From: Psychroserpens luteus
GTDB taxonomy: Bacteria > Bacteroidota > Bacteroidia > Flavobacteriales > Flavobacteriaceae
Assembly (NCBI RefSeq): GCF_015319355.1
Contig: NZ_JADILU010000001.1
Location: 248,001-312,000, forward strand
Direction of reading: 5' to 3'
DNA: 64,000 bases
The notes beneath the pieces were generated by a model, which saw only the letters and a list, made by a program, of their open reading frames with translations, was not told where the DNA came from and made no database searches. The position numbers and the translations under genes are program-made. Shown here piece by piece: positions 1 to 10,278 of the stretch. The first letter of the stretch is position 1. Each line of letters starts with the position of its first letter.

Positions 1-2334
1 ATCTTCATTAATAACATTACCATCACCGTCATTGTATAATTCTAATAATTTATTTTTGTTATTAGACCAGTTTGTTGAGACTGACCACTTAAAATCTTCT
101 TTATTGAAAATATTGGCTGTTAAACCTAACTCAATACCTGTATTTTGTAATTCACCTGCATTAAAGTAAGTAAAAGAGTATCCTGTAGTAGATGGAACTC
201 CTCGTTTCAATAATAAATCTTCGGTTCTAGCATCATACCAGTTGAAGTTACCAACTAAAGCTCTATTAAATATTGAAAAATCTAAACCAAGATTGGCAGT
301 CGTAATTCTTTCAAATTTTAAATTTGTATTAGGAAGAATTGTTGAAGGAGAATAACCCGAAGCAGATTCAGAATCAAAAATATAATTTTGACCATCTGCA
401 GTAAAAAGGGATGTGTAAGCGCGACCCAAATCATTAACTAAAGACCCATAACTTGCTCTTAACTTTAATTCTTGGACAGCGTTAACGTTTTCTAAGAATC
501 CTTCATTATGAATTTTCCAAGCAAATGAAGCTGCAGGATTGAAACTCCATTTATTATCTGCTGAATTTACAGAAGCACCATCTGCTCTTGCGGTAGCGGT
601 AAATAGATATCTATTCATCAAGTTGTATCGAGCTCTTCCCATGAAAGAGGATAATCTTTGTTGGTTTTTATCACGTTCAACAGTAACATTTCCAATAGCA
701 TTGGTAATACCATTGTAACTAAGGCTTTCGTTTGTAAAACCTTGACCCTCTGTAAATGTTCTACTAAAGGTGTTCTCTTGTGACGATTGAACTACTGTTA
801 AATTAAGTTTGTTATTATCGTTGAATGCCTTGTCGTATGTTAAAATGTTTTCAATTAAATAAGATTCTCTTAATTGATTGTCAATTCTTGCAATACCATT
901 AACATCATCACCTGCAGAACTCAATGAAGATTGGTATTGACCACGCTCTGATGTTCTTCTTGTAAAGTTAGTTTTTAATTGATATTGCAAGTCTTTGGTT
1001 ATTTGCCATATTGGAGTCACGTTGACCACAAAGTCATTTCCTTTCTCATCATTATCTTGCTCTCTAAGATTCCATATTGGATTTACAGCAGATAATTCTT
1101 CACCACTTGGAAATTGAGTAAGATTACCTTCTTCATCGTAAGCTCTACCTAAAGGAGAGAATGTGATAACATTTACATTTGCAGCTCTTTCTATTCTGTC
1201 ATTTAACAGATTTAAATCAAAATTCACAGAGATTTTATCATTGATTTTTTGATCTACGTTTAAACGTAATGTTTTTCTTGCATAACTAGAAGTTGGGATT
1301 AAGCCTTCTTCTTTAAAATAGTTAATACTACCAAAAACTTTTGTGTTCTCTGTACCACCACTAATGCTTATCGCTTGGCTGTTTACCATTCCATTTCTAA
1401 CTAATTCATCTTCCCAGTTAACAAATTCGTTGTTAGTAATAGACTCTAGTTCTAATTCAGAGAAAATATCTTCATCATTAGAATAAAGATCATCAGCATT
1501 GTTAGATCTAACAGCTTCTCTTCTCAATTGTGCAAATTCTGCACCACTATAAACATCAAAGTTTCTTTCTATAGATTTAGTAGTAAGATAACCATGATAG
1601 CTAATACTCATTTTATCTGATTTACCACGTTTTGTTGTTATTAAAACAACACCATTGGCTCCTCTAGAACCATAAATTGCTTGTGCTGATGCATCTTTAA
1701 GAAATTCAATTGATTCAATATCATCAGAATCTATATCTTCAATACCACCATCTCTAACAATACCGTCAACAACGTAAATTGCACTTACATTACCTTCAAT
1801 AGATCCTCGACCTCTAAAGATAATTTCCGATGTTCCTCCTGGACGTAGTGTACCACCTCCAACATCTACTTGTAAGCCTGCAATTCTTCCTCGTAACATT
1901 TCATTTACATCTGAAGTTGGTGTTAATGTTGCTTTGTCTAAGTCTGTAGTTGCAACAGCATTTACAATATCACTTTTTCTCTGCGAACCATAACCAACAA
2001 CAACAACTTCGTCTAAAGCACCTGCATCCTCTGTAAGTGATATGGTTATTTGATTACTAGTAACAATAACTTCTTTAGTTTCAAAACCTAAATATGAAAC
2101 TACTAATGTTGCTCCAGAATTATTAAGGGTTAATGTGAAAATTCCATCAAAATCTGTTGATGCTCCGTTTGTTGTGCCTTTTTCAATTATAGACGCACCT
2201 ATTAAAGGCATATTATCTGTAGCAGAAAGGACTGTTCCTTTTACTGTGGTCTGAGCCCAAGCGGAAAAAGAACTGCAGAGAATGAAAAGGAATAAGAATA
2301 TTTCAATTCTCGGTCTTTGTAATTTTAAATTCAT
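1..2334 (-). CDS. SusC/RagA-family TonB-linked outer membrane protein (3' end outside window)
   Basis: The minus-strand frame is open from an ATG at 2334 to the window edge (778 codons), so the C-terminal part of the barrel is missing. A signal peptide ending in a WAQ-type cleavage site is followed by a carboxypeptidase-D-like domain (about residues 28-110, starting VKGTVLSA). Next come a TonB-box-like stretch (LDEVVVVGYG) and a plug domain with the SusC signature SIEFLKDASAQAIYG and GANGVVLITTKRG, then beta-barrel strands. The family imports glycans or other large nutrients through a SusCD pair energised by TonB. A SusD partner would lie outside the window to the left. The Y_Y_Y/LuxR regulator just upstream on the same strand is its likely controller. 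The family call is secure; the substrate is unknown. Confidence 0.95.
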   Translation of the reverse strand, partial: MNLKLQRPRIEIFLFLFILCSSFSAWAQTTVKGTVLSATDNMPLIGASIIEKGTTNGASTDFDGIFTLTLNNSGATLVVSYLGFETKEVIVTSNQITISLTEDAGALDEVVVVGYGSQRKSDIVNAVATTDLDKATLTPTSDVNEMLRGRIAGLQVDVGGGTLRPGGTSEIIFRGRGSIEGNVSAIYVVDGIVRDGGIEDIDSDDIESIEFLKDASAQAIYGSRGANGVVLITTKRGKSDKMSISYHGYLTTKSIERNFDVYSGAEFAQLRREAVRSNNADDLYSNDEDIFSELELESITNNEFVNWEDELVRNGMVNSQAISISGGTENTKVFGSINYFKEEGLIPTSSYARKTLRLNVDQKINDKISVNFDLNLLNDRIERAANVNVITFSPLGRAYDEEGNLTQFPSGEELSAVNPIWNLREQDNDEKGNDFVVNVTPIWQITKDLQYQLKTNFTRRTSERGQYQSSLSSAGDDVNGIARIDNQLRESYLIENILTYDKAFNDNNKLNLTVVQSSQENTFSRTFTEGQGFTNESLSYNGITNAIGNVTVERDKNQQRLSSFMGRARYNLMNRYLFTATARADGASVNSADNKWSFNPAASFAWKIHNEGFLENVNAVQELKLRASYGSLVNDLGRAYTSLFTADGQNYIFDSESASGYSPSTILPNTNLKFERITTANLGLDFSIFNRALVGNFNWYDARTEDLLLKRGVPSTTGYSFTYFNAGELQNTGIELGLTANIFNKEDFKWSVSTNWSNNKNKLLELYNDGDGNVINED

Positions 2335-2637
2335 GGATTATTCAGTTTTTTTAAGAATTAATAATCAAAACTATTGTTAAGTTTTTAGATCACTTTAACC
2401 TTAATATTATGGTTATGTAAATTTAAGAGCTATAAAATGATAGATTGATAATTTTTACCACGATAAAAAACGAACATCGCAATTTTAACAATGAAAAACT
2501 AAGGATTAAATGCTTGTGTTTGCTGTAAATACTATAAAAAGTAGATTAAAGTTAAATTTTTAAAAATCAATAAAAATAAGGATTAATAGTTGCCTTGTAG
2601 TGGTAAAGTCTAGGTAAAAAAACAGGTTGTCAAGGTC
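2335..2637 (-). promoter_or_regulatory. Intergenic leader between regulator gene and susC-like gene
   Basis: This 303-base gap without a gene is the only room for the susC-like promoter and 5' leader. It is very AT-rich. I see no ORF of note, no clear TAnnTTTG box in the right position and no convincing terminator hairpin for the upstream regulator gene. A regulatory role is inferred only from position. Confidence 0.35.
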
Positions 2638-5409
2638 TTAAAATTTTAGGATATAATTAACTAAGCTGTCATCATGACTTAAATTCAATCGTTTTCGTAG
2701 TCGATATCTTTTTGTTTCAACGCTTTTAGTAGAAATGTTGAGTAGTGGAGCTATTTCTTTTGACGATAAATTGAGCCTTAGGTATGCACAAAAACGTAAA
2801 TCATTTGGTGTTAAATCTGGATGCTTGGCTTTAATTTTATCTAAAAAGTCTTTATCTGCATTATTGAACGCTTGTTTAAAGAATTTCCAATCTTTAGTAT
2901 TATTTAAGTTGTGATCTATAAGGTTTATGGCATCTTCTATATCTTTATTCGTGTTGCTTTTCTTTAGTTCTTTCTTTATTTTACTTAGGAGCTCATTCTT
3001 TTTAATGATACTCATTGTAGAAATTACGAGTTCACGATTTTTACTTTCTATATCTTGATTTAATTTTTCATTTTTTATCTGAATAATCGCTTTTTCATTC
3101 TTAATTTGTTCATGCTTTAATATTCTAATGTAGTAAAACTTATAAGCTTTGTGAATTAAGAATCCAATACCAATTAGAGCCAACAAATAAATTGCAAGTA
3201 CTACATTTGAAATGTACCAAGGTCTATTGATTTTGAAACTATAACGACTTGTATTTTGAGATAATTGATTGCCAACCATAGCTTTAACTTCAAAGACATA
3301 ATCTCCAAAAGTTAGGTTTTCAAATTGAATAGAAGTTTTATTAGACCAATCACTCCATTTTTCCATATGTCCGTCCAAGCGATATCGATATTTTACATCT
3401 AGATATTTGTCATATTGCGGTACAGAATAGTTAAACGTTAAAATCTCTTTTTTGTGCTCAAAAACTCCATTATTTTTGATAGGCAGTTGTTTTACTTGTC
3501 CTTCTAAATTTTTAATAGAAACGTCTTTAATATAGATCGTAAACTCTTTTTGAGTTTCTGCTTTTGATAAATCTAAAGTGAGGTAGCCATTGGAGGTTCC
3601 TAATACGTAAGTTTCATTTTCAATTTGCTGAATATTCTCAAACCCCAAAACTCCTGCTCTCAAATGAGAAGGAATTGGAATATTTGTGATTTCTGGTTTA
3701 TTAGTGAGATCATCATTTTTTATAAAACTGATATTGTTTTTAGAAAACAGCCAGAGCTTACCTGTTTTGTCTATTTCCATTTTGCCTGACGTATACTGCT
3801 CAGGAATTAATAATTTGCTTATTAAAGTGTCTTTACTAAATATGGATTTTTCTTTTTCATATTTAAAAATTCCTTCATTTGCTGCGTATAAGATCGTATT
3901 CCGATAGGATATTAAACTCGAACTATTACTAGTTGGTACTTCTGGGTGAAGTTTTACAGCATCAATTTTCTCAAAAAATTCATCAATTTTCATGCTAAAT
4001 AAACCTTTGTATTCATGATTTACAAAGACTTCGTTATTGCTGTTAATTTCGAAAAATCGAGCCGAATTATTAAACCCTTCAATTTTATGCTTTAAATGCC
4101 ATAGGTCTTCAGTTTTTTCTAAAATGTATAATCCGTTGTAATTTCCTTGTAATAATAGATTTTCATGATTAGGTATTTTTTTAAAATTCCAAGCACCTAA
4201 AACAGGGCTTATGTTTTTTGCAGTATTATTTTGAATTAAAAATGTCCCAAGATGATGACCGCAGATTAGGTTTTCATTATTATCGTTATAAAGAGTCCAG
4301 ACTTGACCAGCTGTACCTTCAATAAAAGTGAATTCTTGATTTTTTGATGCTAATGTTTTGAAAAATAGACCTTGATTGGTTCCAACATATAGATTGTTAT
4401 CAAAAATAATGGTAGAATAAACGGTTCCTAAAACGCCTTCATAATCTATGAAAGTTCTAATTGGTGATGTAACATTAATACAATTGATGCCATTGTCTAA
4501 TCCAGCCCAAACATTACGATCTTGATCTTCAAAAAGTGACAATACAGTATTATTAACCAAACCTTTTTTCTGGTTTATAATATATTCAATATCACCACTT
4601 TTGTTGATTTTTAGAATTCCATTAGAAATTGTACCCAGAATAAAACTTCCATCATCAAGCTTAATGCTATTAAAAACACTATATTCTTTTAGCTTAGAAT
4701 AACTTGAAACGTCCCATTGTTTAAGGGTGTCATTTTCCAAAAAGTAAAATCCAGAATTTCTGGTGAGTAATAGTAATTGATTTTTATGTTCAAAAATATT
4801 AATCACTCTATCTTTTAAAACAACAGGCTCATTATTAATTAATTTAGCTTCTCCATCAATAATTCTATAAAGACCTTCCTTTGCAACGTGATAATATATA
4901 TGGTCGCCAACAAGAAATGCTTTATAAATAATGTTTTCCGAAGAAATAATTTTAAATGTGTCGTTTGTTTTATTGTAAAAATATAATCCGTGACTAGATT
5001 GAAATAAAATCCATTCATGATAAGTTATGATGTTCCAAATTTGATCATCTTTTAAGTTTATATTTTTTAACTTCGGAATTAAAGATGTGTATTCTAACAG
5101 TCCTAAATCGTTCTTTTTCCAATATCCAAATTCTTCATAACAACCTGTATAAATCTTATCTTCAATAACATTTACAGCTCGCAAAACAGAATTATTTGGA
5201 GATACATAACTATTCCAAACAGAGCCATTAAATTCTAATAAACCTTTGTTGTTGGCAACATAAATAAATTTGTCTTCACTTTGGGAAATCATCCAATTTT
5301 GATTATCACCACCATAATCTATAGCTGTAAATTTCTCAATAGGAGGTAGCTCTTGTGCTTGGAGCGACAAGGTTAAAAACAAAATAATTATTGAGAAAAT
5401 ATGTTTCAT
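2638..5409 (-). CDS. Beta-propeller/Y_Y_Y sensor with LuxR-type HTH (one-component regulator)
   Basis: 923 residues. An N-terminal signal peptide (ending near SLQAQ) is followed by a long repeat region of two-component-regulator-propeller type up to about residue 640. Then come a Y_Y_Y (triple tyrosine) domain at about 660-725, with the typical YRYRLDG and FEVKAM strands, one membrane segment at about 732-755 and a coiled coil. The C-terminal LuxR-type helix-turn-helix reads LTPNDLRFCAYLRLNLSSKEIAPLL in outline. There is no histidine kinase or receiver domain, so an external ligand would be signalled directly to a cytoplasmic DNA-binding domain. The susC-like gene downstream on the same strand suggests control of nutrient uptake. 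Ligand unknown. Confidence 0.9.
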   Translation of the reverse strand: MKHIFSIIILFLTLSLQAQELPPIEKFTAIDYGGDNQNWMISQSEDKFIYVANNKGLLEFNGSVWNSYVSPNNSVLRAVNVIEDKIYTGCYEEFGYWKKNDLGLLEYTSLIPKLKNINLKDDQIWNIITYHEWILFQSSHGLYFYNKTNDTFKIISSENIIYKAFLVGDHIYYHVAKEGLYRIIDGEAKLINNEPVVLKDRVINIFEHKNQLLLLTRNSGFYFLENDTLKQWDVSSYSKLKEYSVFNSIKLDDGSFILGTISNGILKINKSGDIEYIINQKKGLVNNTVLSLFEDQDRNVWAGLDNGINCINVTSPIRTFIDYEGVLGTVYSTIIFDNNLYVGTNQGLFFKTLASKNQEFTFIEGTAGQVWTLYNDNNENLICGHHLGTFLIQNNTAKNISPVLGAWNFKKIPNHENLLLQGNYNGLYILEKTEDLWHLKHKIEGFNNSARFFEINSNNEVFVNHEYKGLFSMKIDEFFEKIDAVKLHPEVPTSNSSSLISYRNTILYAANEGIFKYEKEKSIFSKDTLISKLLIPEQYTSGKMEIDKTGKLWLFSKNNISFIKNDDLTNKPEITNIPIPSHLRAGVLGFENIQQIENETYVLGTSNGYLTLDLSKAETQKEFTIYIKDVSIKNLEGQVKQLPIKNNGVFEHKKEILTFNYSVPQYDKYLDVKYRYRLDGHMEKWSDWSNKTSIQFENLTFGDYVFEVKAMVGNQLSQNTSRYSFKINRPWYISNVVLAIYLLALIGIGFLIHKAYKFYYIRILKHEQIKNEKAIIQIKNEKLNQDIESKNRELVISTMSIIKKNELLSKIKKELKKSNTNKDIEDAINLIDHNLNNTKDWKFFKQAFNNADKDFLDKIKAKHPDLTPNDLRFCAYLRLNLSSKEIAPLLNISTKSVETKRYRLRKRLNLSHDDSLVNYILKF

Positions 5410-5441
5410 CTGTCTTGTAAAGATACTTTTAGAAAGTTAAC

Positions 5442-5473
5442 AAACAAAATGCCAATTCAATTTGAATTGGCAT
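5442..5473 (-). terminator. Hairpin terminator after glpF
   Basis: A near-perfect palindrome with 12-base arms (ATGCCAATTCAA at 5449-5460 and its complement at 5462-5473) lies 28 bases past the glpF stop. It is followed on the minus strand by a T-rich run (ATTTTGTTTG). It probably ends the glpDKF transcript and separates it from the regulator gene to the left. Confidence 0.7.
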
Positions 5474-5500
5474 ATATTATTTTATAATTTATAGAGTGTT

Positions 5501-6229
5501 TTAAGAAAGCAAAAGCATGAGTACTGCTGCCAAAGTGCCACCAACTAAAGGTCCTAAAACAGGAATCCAAGCATATGACCAATCACTTTTTGCTTTATTT
5601 TTAATTGGGAGAATAGCATGCATGATTCTTGGACCTAAATCACGCGCAGGATTAATTGCGTAGCCAGTTGTGCCTCCAAGAGACAAGCCAATTGACCAAA
5701 CTAAAAAAGCGACTGGTAAAGCTCCAAGAGAACCTAGACCTACAATAGTTTTTGTCTCTGTAATATTAGCATCTGTGAAATAAAATATGGTAAATAGTAA
5801 TACAAAAGTTCCTATGGCTTCACTGAAAAAGTTTGAAAATGTATTTCTAATTGCTGGAGCGGTACAAAAAACAGCTTTTTTTGCATCTGCATCTTCTGTA
5901 GCATCAAAATGACTTTTATAAGTTAACCAAACAGTTGAAGATCCAATCATAGCGCCAATCATTTGTGCTAAAATAAATAGTGGTACATCAGTCCAAGGAA
6001 ATTTTCCAGCTACTGCCAAGGCGACGGTTACCGCTGGATTAATATGCGCGCCACTGTGAGGTCCTGCAATGACTACCGCAACATAAACAGCTAAAGCCCA
6101 TCCTGTAGTAATAACGATCCAGCCACTATTATTACCTATTGTTTTATTAAGTACAACATTGGCAACAACGCCTCCACCTAATAAAATTAAGATTGCTGTT
6201 CCAATAATTTCTGCTATAAAAGGTGTCAT
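5501..6229 (-). CDS. glpF: Glycerol uptake facilitator (aquaglyceroporin)
   Basis: 242 residues with six membrane segments and the two half-helix pore motifs of the MIP family: HINPAVTVAL in the first half and GYAINPARDLGPR in the second. The aspartate after the second NPA (NPARD) is typical of glycerol facilitators rather than water-only aquaporins. It lies 6 bases downstream of glpK in the same operon, so the glycerol that enters can be phosphorylated at once. Length is slightly short of E. coli GlpF (281) but both halves are complete. The start ATG at 6229 fits the family N-terminus. Confidence 0.96.
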   Translation of the reverse strand: MTPFIAEIIGTAILILLGGGVVANVVLNKTIGNNSGWIVITTGWALAVYVAVVIAGPHSGAHINPAVTVALAVAGKFPWTDVPLFILAQMIGAMIGSSTVWLTYKSHFDATEDADAKKAVFCTAPAIRNTFSNFFSEAIGTFVLLFTIFYFTDANITETKTIVGLGSLGALPVAFLVWSIGLSLGGTTGYAINPARDLGPRIMHAILPIKNKAKSDWSYAWIPVLGPLVGGTLAAVLMLLLS

Positions 6230-6235
6230 CTTTTT

Positions 6236-7738
6236 TTATTTAGATTCGTTAGTAGTCCAGTATTCTAAAGCATCAATTGCTCTGTACCAACCTTTAATAT
6301 TGGTTTCGGTTTCTGCTCTGTCTTTAGTAGGTTTAAAGGTTTTGTCAATTTGCCAAATATCTTGAATTTCGTCAGTACTTTCCCAATAACCAACTGCTAA
6401 GCCTGCTAAAAATGCTGCTCCCATTGCAGTAGTTTCTACTATTTTAGGTCTAACGGTTTGTGTGTTTAGTACATCAGATTGAAACTGCATCAACATATTA
6501 TTAATCGTAGCTCCACCATCTACACGTAATTCTTTAATTGAAATATCTGCATCAGCTTCCATTGCTTTTAAAATATCCATAGTTTGAAATGCAATAGATT
6601 CTAAAGCAGCACGAGCTATATGTGCGTCTGTACTTCCTCTTGTTAAACCGAACATGGTTCCTTTGGCATGTTGATTCCAATGAGGAGCACCTAGACCTGC
6701 AAAAGCTGGAACAAAATATACACCATCTGAACTATCTACAGAAGCTGCAAGTTTTTCTACTTCCGATGAATTTCTAATAATTTTTAAACCATCACGTAAC
6801 CATTGTACAACTGCTCCAGCTATAAAAATACTACCTTCAAGTGCATACGTAGTTTTTCCATTCACTTTCCAGGCAACTGTTGTCAATAAATTGTTTTGAG
6901 AAACAATAGGCTTCTCGCCAATATTCATTAGCATAAAACAACCTGTACCATAAGTATTTTTTACCATTCCTGGCTTTGTACACATTTGTCCAAATAAAGC
7001 TGCTTGTTGATCTCCTGCAATACCTGCAATTGGAATTTTTGTATCATAAAATGTCGATTTCGTATGACCGTAAACTTCACTAGATTGTCTTACCTCAGGC
7101 AACATACTCTTTGGTATAGTTAGTAACTCTAGCAACTCGTCATCCCAGTCCATTGTGTTGATGTTAAACATTAACGTTCGAGAGGCGTTCGTGACATCTG
7201 TAATGTGTTGTTCTCCTTTGGTGAAATTCCAAATTAACCAAGTGTCAATAGTTCCTAAAATTAGTTCTCCAGCTTCTGCTTTTGTGCGAGCTCCTTCAAC
7301 ATTATCAAGAATCCATTTTACTTTTGTTCCAGAAAAATAAGAGTCTATAACCAATCCTGTTTTTTCTCTAACAAGATCATTTTTGCCTTGTTTTTGTAAT
7401 TCGTCACAATAATCAGATGTTCGTTTATCTTGCCAAACAATGGCATTGTAAACTGGTTTTCCTGTTTTTTTATCCCAAACAACAACAGTTTCTCGTTGAT
7501 TTGTAATACCAATAGCAGCAATATTTTGCGCATCAAGTCCCTTTTTTGCAAGAGCTTCTGCAGCAACACCTGTTTGTGTTGACCAAATTTCTAATGGATC
7601 ATGTTCTACCCAACCTGGTTTGGGAAAATGTTGCGTAAATTCTTTTTGTGCCATGGACACGATATTACCTTTTTTATCAAAAACAATGGCTCTTGAGCTG
7701 GTTGTTCCTTGGTCTAATGAAAGAATATATTTTCCCAT
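6236..7738 (-). CDS. glpK: Glycerol kinase
   Basis: 500 residues, the usual length. The FGGY-kinase N-terminus [16 protein letters not shown] (phosphate loop, residues 6-21), [18 protein letters not shown] and the ATP-site motif [10 protein letters not shown] are all present, as is the C-terminal [16 protein letters not shown]. It phosphorylates glycerol to sn-glycerol 3-phosphate. It is the middle gene of glpD-glpK-glpF. No sign of truncation. Confidence 0.98.
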   Translation of the reverse strand: MGKYILSLDQGTTSSRAIVFDKKGNIVSMAQKEFTQHFPKPGWVEHDPLEIWSTQTGVAAEALAKKGLDAQNIAAIGITNQRETVVVWDKKTGKPVYNAIVWQDKRTSDYCDELQKQGKNDLVREKTGLVIDSYFSGTKVKWILDNVEGARTKAEAGELILGTIDTWLIWNFTKGEQHITDVTNASRTLMFNINTMDWDDELLELLTIPKSMLPEVRQSSEVYGHTKSTFYDTKIPIAGIAGDQQAALFGQMCTKPGMVKNTYGTGCFMLMNIGEKPIVSQNNLLTTVAWKVNGKTTYALEGSIFIAGAVVQWLRDGLKIIRNSSEVEKLAASVDSSDGVYFVPAFAGLGAPHWNQHAKGTMFGLTRGSTDAHIARAALESIAFQTMDILKAMEADADISIKELRVDGGATINNMLMQFQSDVLNTQTVRPKIVETTAMGAAFLAGLAVGYWESTDEIQDIWQIDKTFKPTKDRAETETNIKGWYRAIDALEYWTTNESK

Positions 7739-7792
7739 AATATTGTGTTTAGTTAGCTTATTTCCGAAGTGAAAATTTCAGAAAAACGTATA

Positions 7793-9358
7793 TTATTTTA
7801 AAACGTATTGGTCTGCAATTTTTATAAATTCTGAAATTTGCTGTGCTCGCCAATCATCTGTTTCATTTAATTCTTCTCTAATAATTTCGCCAACCACAGG
7901 TGTAATCTCTATGGCAGCTTTAGCATCTAAGAACAAAACACGAACGCGTCTTGCTAAAACATCTTCAATAGTTCTCGCCATTTCGTGCCTTACAGCAAAA
8001 ATAACTTCAGCTTTAGTAAATTGTAATCTTGAATGTAAAGGCTCAGATAAATGAGGATTTTCTCGAATTAGTTTCTCTATTTTGGTTTTATCTGTTCCAT
8101 AAATATACAAATGATTTGAGCGATCTACAGTCCCATTTGCGCCATGAATGAGTAAATCTTTTGTTTTACAGGTTGCGTTAGGTAATTTATTTAATTCAAT
8201 GATTTTATCAACGGTGTCTTGAGCCATACGTCTGTAAGTGGTCCATTTTCCTCCTGTGATGGTAATCAATTCAGAATCTGAAACAATAATCTTATGGCTT
8301 CTAGAGATTTCTTTGGTTTTTTCAGACTTATCTTTTGGTGCTGCTAAAGGACGTAAGCCAGCAAAAATACTTAGAACATCACTTTTAGTGACATCTTTAT
8401 TTAAATACTTATTAGCTGTTTCAATGATAAAATTTATTTCTTTTTCTAATGGTTTTGGTTCTAAACTATGGCTATCCAATAAAGTATCTGTTGTGCCAAC
8501 TAAGACTTTATCATGCCAAGGCACTAAAAATAAAACACGACCATCATCTGTTTTTGGAATCATAATCGCATCATTTCCAGGTAAAAATGACTTATCAAAA
8601 ACCAAGTGGATACCTTGACTTGGACGAATCGTGTTTTTAGCAGATGTATCATCCATTTTTAAAACTTCATCTGTAAAAACACCTGTGGCATTAATTACAG
8701 TTTTGGCGTTTAATGTATATTCTATATTTGTTTCAGTGTCTATTGCTACAACACCATTAACTAGTCCTTTTTCATCCTTAAGAAGATTTTTAACTCTACA
8801 ATGGTTAATAGCTGTTGCGCCATTTTCTATACAACTTTGAGCTATATTTATTGCTAGTCTAGAGTCATCAAATTGACCATCGTGGTATACAACTCCTCCT
8901 GTTAAATTGCTTGTCTCTAGTGTTGATAATCTTGAAATGGTTTCAGATTTTTTAATTCTAACAGATTTGCCAAAACTTAATTTACCAGAAAGAAAATCGT
9001 ATACTTTTAAGCCAACCGTATAAAAAATATTGTCCCACCACCTGTAATTAGGGATGATAAAAGATTGGTTGCTCACAAGGTGTGAAGCATTTTTAAGCAT
9101 TAAACCTCTTTCGTATAAAGCCTCACGAACCAAATCAATATTGCCTTGAGCTAAATACCTTACACCTCCATGTACTAATTTTGTGCTTCTGCTTGACGTT
9201 CCTTTAGCAAAATCTACTTGTTCTAATAGTAGTGTTTTGTAACCTCTAGTTGTGCAATCTAAGGCAACACCTAGTCCTGTTGCACCACCTCCAATGATGA
9301 TGACATCCCAATTTTTATTCGTATTTATCTTATTTATTAAGGTTTCTCTATTGAACAC
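7793..9358 (-). CDS. glpD: FAD-dependent glycerol-3-phosphate dehydrogenase (GlpD/GlpA type)
   Basis: 521 residues starting at a GTG at 9358, since the sequence there reads CAC on the plus strand. The FAD-binding GGGATG motif is at residues 23-28, followed by the family signature around GTSSRSTKLVHGGVRYL. The substrate domain has TGGKWTTYRRMAQDTVD, and the C-terminal helical domain has VRHEMARTIEDVLARR. It oxidises glycerol 3-phosphate to dihydroxyacetone phosphate and feeds electrons to quinones at the inner membrane. It is the first gene of the glpDKF operon. The GTG start sits directly at the conserved N-terminus and no ATG is available nearby. Confidence 0.96.
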   Translation of the reverse strand: MFNRETLINKINTNKNWDVIIIGGGATGLGVALDCTTRGYKTLLLEQVDFAKGTSSRSTKLVHGGVRYLAQGNIDLVREALYERGLMLKNASHLVSNQSFIIPNYRWWDNIFYTVGLKVYDFLSGKLSFGKSVRIKKSETISRLSTLETSNLTGGVVYHDGQFDDSRLAINIAQSCIENGATAINHCRVKNLLKDEKGLVNGVVAIDTETNIEYTLNAKTVINATGVFTDEVLKMDDTSAKNTIRPSQGIHLVFDKSFLPGNDAIMIPKTDDGRVLFLVPWHDKVLVGTTDTLLDSHSLEPKPLEKEINFIIETANKYLNKDVTKSDVLSIFAGLRPLAAPKDKSEKTKEISRSHKIIVSDSELITITGGKWTTYRRMAQDTVDKIIELNKLPNATCKTKDLLIHGANGTVDRSNHLYIYGTDKTKIEKLIRENPHLSEPLHSRLQFTKAEVIFAVRHEMARTIEDVLARRVRVLFLDAKAAIEITPVVGEIIREELNETDDWRAQQISEFIKIADQYVLK

Positions 9359-9386
9359 TGTTGCTTTTATTTTTTACAATTAATTT

Positions 9387-9394
9387 CAAATATA
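9387..9394 (-). promoter_or_regulatory. Likely -7 box of the glpDKF promoter
   Basis: On the minus strand TATATTTG matches the Bacteroidota -7 consensus TAnnTTTG and ends 29 bases before the glpD start codon. The direct repeats ACGAAAGTAA ACGAAAGTAA (9411-9430) would overlap the -33 region, which suits repression there. Confidence 0.5.
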
Positions 9395-9410
9395 TAAAAT
9401 ATTATATAAA

Positions 9411-9484
9411 ACGAAAGTAAACGAAAGTAAAATGTTTTAAAACGAAATAAATTCAATGAATTTTACTTCATATTATTTCGTTTT
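9411..9484. promoter_or_regulatory. Probable GlpR-type operator cluster between glpD and the repressor gene
   Basis: Two tandem copies of ACGAAAGTAA (9411-9420 and 9421-9430) lie beside a perfect 12-base inverted repeat (AAAACGAAATAA at 9439-9450, TTATTTCGTTTT at 9473-9484). All share an ACGAAA core. The cluster lies in the gap between the divergent glpD operon and the DeoR-family gene, so it could control both promoters. Operator function is inferred. Confidence 0.6.
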
Positions 9485-9486
9485 GC

Positions 9487-9494
9487 TATATTTG
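9487..9494 (+). promoter_or_regulatory. -7 box (TATATTTG) just before the repressor gene
   Basis: TATATTTG matches TAnnTTTG. It ends only five bases before the ATG at 9500, so the transcript would have almost no 5' leader. Confidence 0.5.
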
Positions 9495-9499
9495 TTTTC

Positions 9500-10255
9500 A
9501 TGAAGAGACATGAAGACATATTAAATAGACTTGCTAAAGAAAAACATCTCGAAGTTCTTGAGTTGTGCGAGATTTTAGATGTATCAGCAGTAACTATTAG
9601 AAAGGATTTAAAATTTTTAGAACAAAAGGGTTTATTACACAGAACTCATGGTGGAGCTTCATTGGAGAACCCTTATATAAATGAGCGAACGGTTGTTGAT
9701 AAGGAGAAAATTTCCGTAGAAGAAAAAAACGGAATTGCACAAATGGCAGCCTCAAGAATTGTAGAAAATGATTCTATATTGATAGCTTCTGGGACAACGG
9801 TTCAGGCACTTTCAAAGTTTATTCAACCAAAAAATAAATTGACAGTTATCACGTCGTCGCTTCATGTGGTGCTAAATTTAATTCATGATAAAAACATTGA
9901 GATTCTACAACTTGGCGGTTATATACGTCACAGCTCTGCTTCGGTCATTGGAAATTACACCGAATATATTTTAAAAAACATTTCATGTAGTAAATTGTTT
10001 TTAGGTGTTGATGGTATTGATTTAGAATACGGATTATCAACTACCAATTTAGAGGAAGCAGAATTAAATAAAAAAATGCTCAACGCAGCTCAGAAAGTTA
10101 TTGTTTTAGCTGATTCTTCAAAGTTTGGAAAAAAGAGTTTTGCACGTATTTGTGATTTATCTCAAATACATGAAATTATAACAGATAATGGTATCTCAAG
10201 CTCTATTAGAAAAAAGCTTGAAGAGAAAGATATTAAAGTAACTATTGTTAATTAG
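9500..10255 (+). CDS. DeoR/GlpR-family transcriptional repressor
   Basis: 251 residues. The N-terminal winged HTH has the DeoR signature (ILDVSAVTIRKDLKFLE, about 26-42) followed by LLHRTHGGA. A DeoR sugar-phosphate sensor domain follows (about 75-235) with SGTTVQALSKF, the GVDGID motif and LADSSKFGKKSF. Placement divergent from glpDKF and the shared operator-like repeats make it the probable glycerol-3-phosphate-responsive repressor. The -7-like box right in front of the ATG suggests a leaderless or nearly leaderless mRNA. The effector is inferred from context, not proven. Confidence 0.9.
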   Translation: MKRHEDILNRLAKEKHLEVLELCEILDVSAVTIRKDLKFLEQKGLLHRTHGGASLENPYINERTVVDKEKISVEEKNGIAQMAASRIVENDSILIASGTTVQALSKFIQPKNKLTVITSSLHVVLNLIHDKNIEILQLGGYIRHSSASVIGNYTEYILKNISCSKLFLGVDGIDLEYGLSTTNLEEAELNKKMLNAAQKVIVLADSSKFGKKSFARICDLSQIHEIITDNGISSSIRKKLEEKDIKVTIVN

Positions 10256-10278
10256 GTAAATAATTAAAATGGATTAAA

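Noticed and set aside
8238-8840. Plus-strand ORFs within glpD
   Set aside because: Antisense shadows of a well-conserved gene, with no protein-family character.
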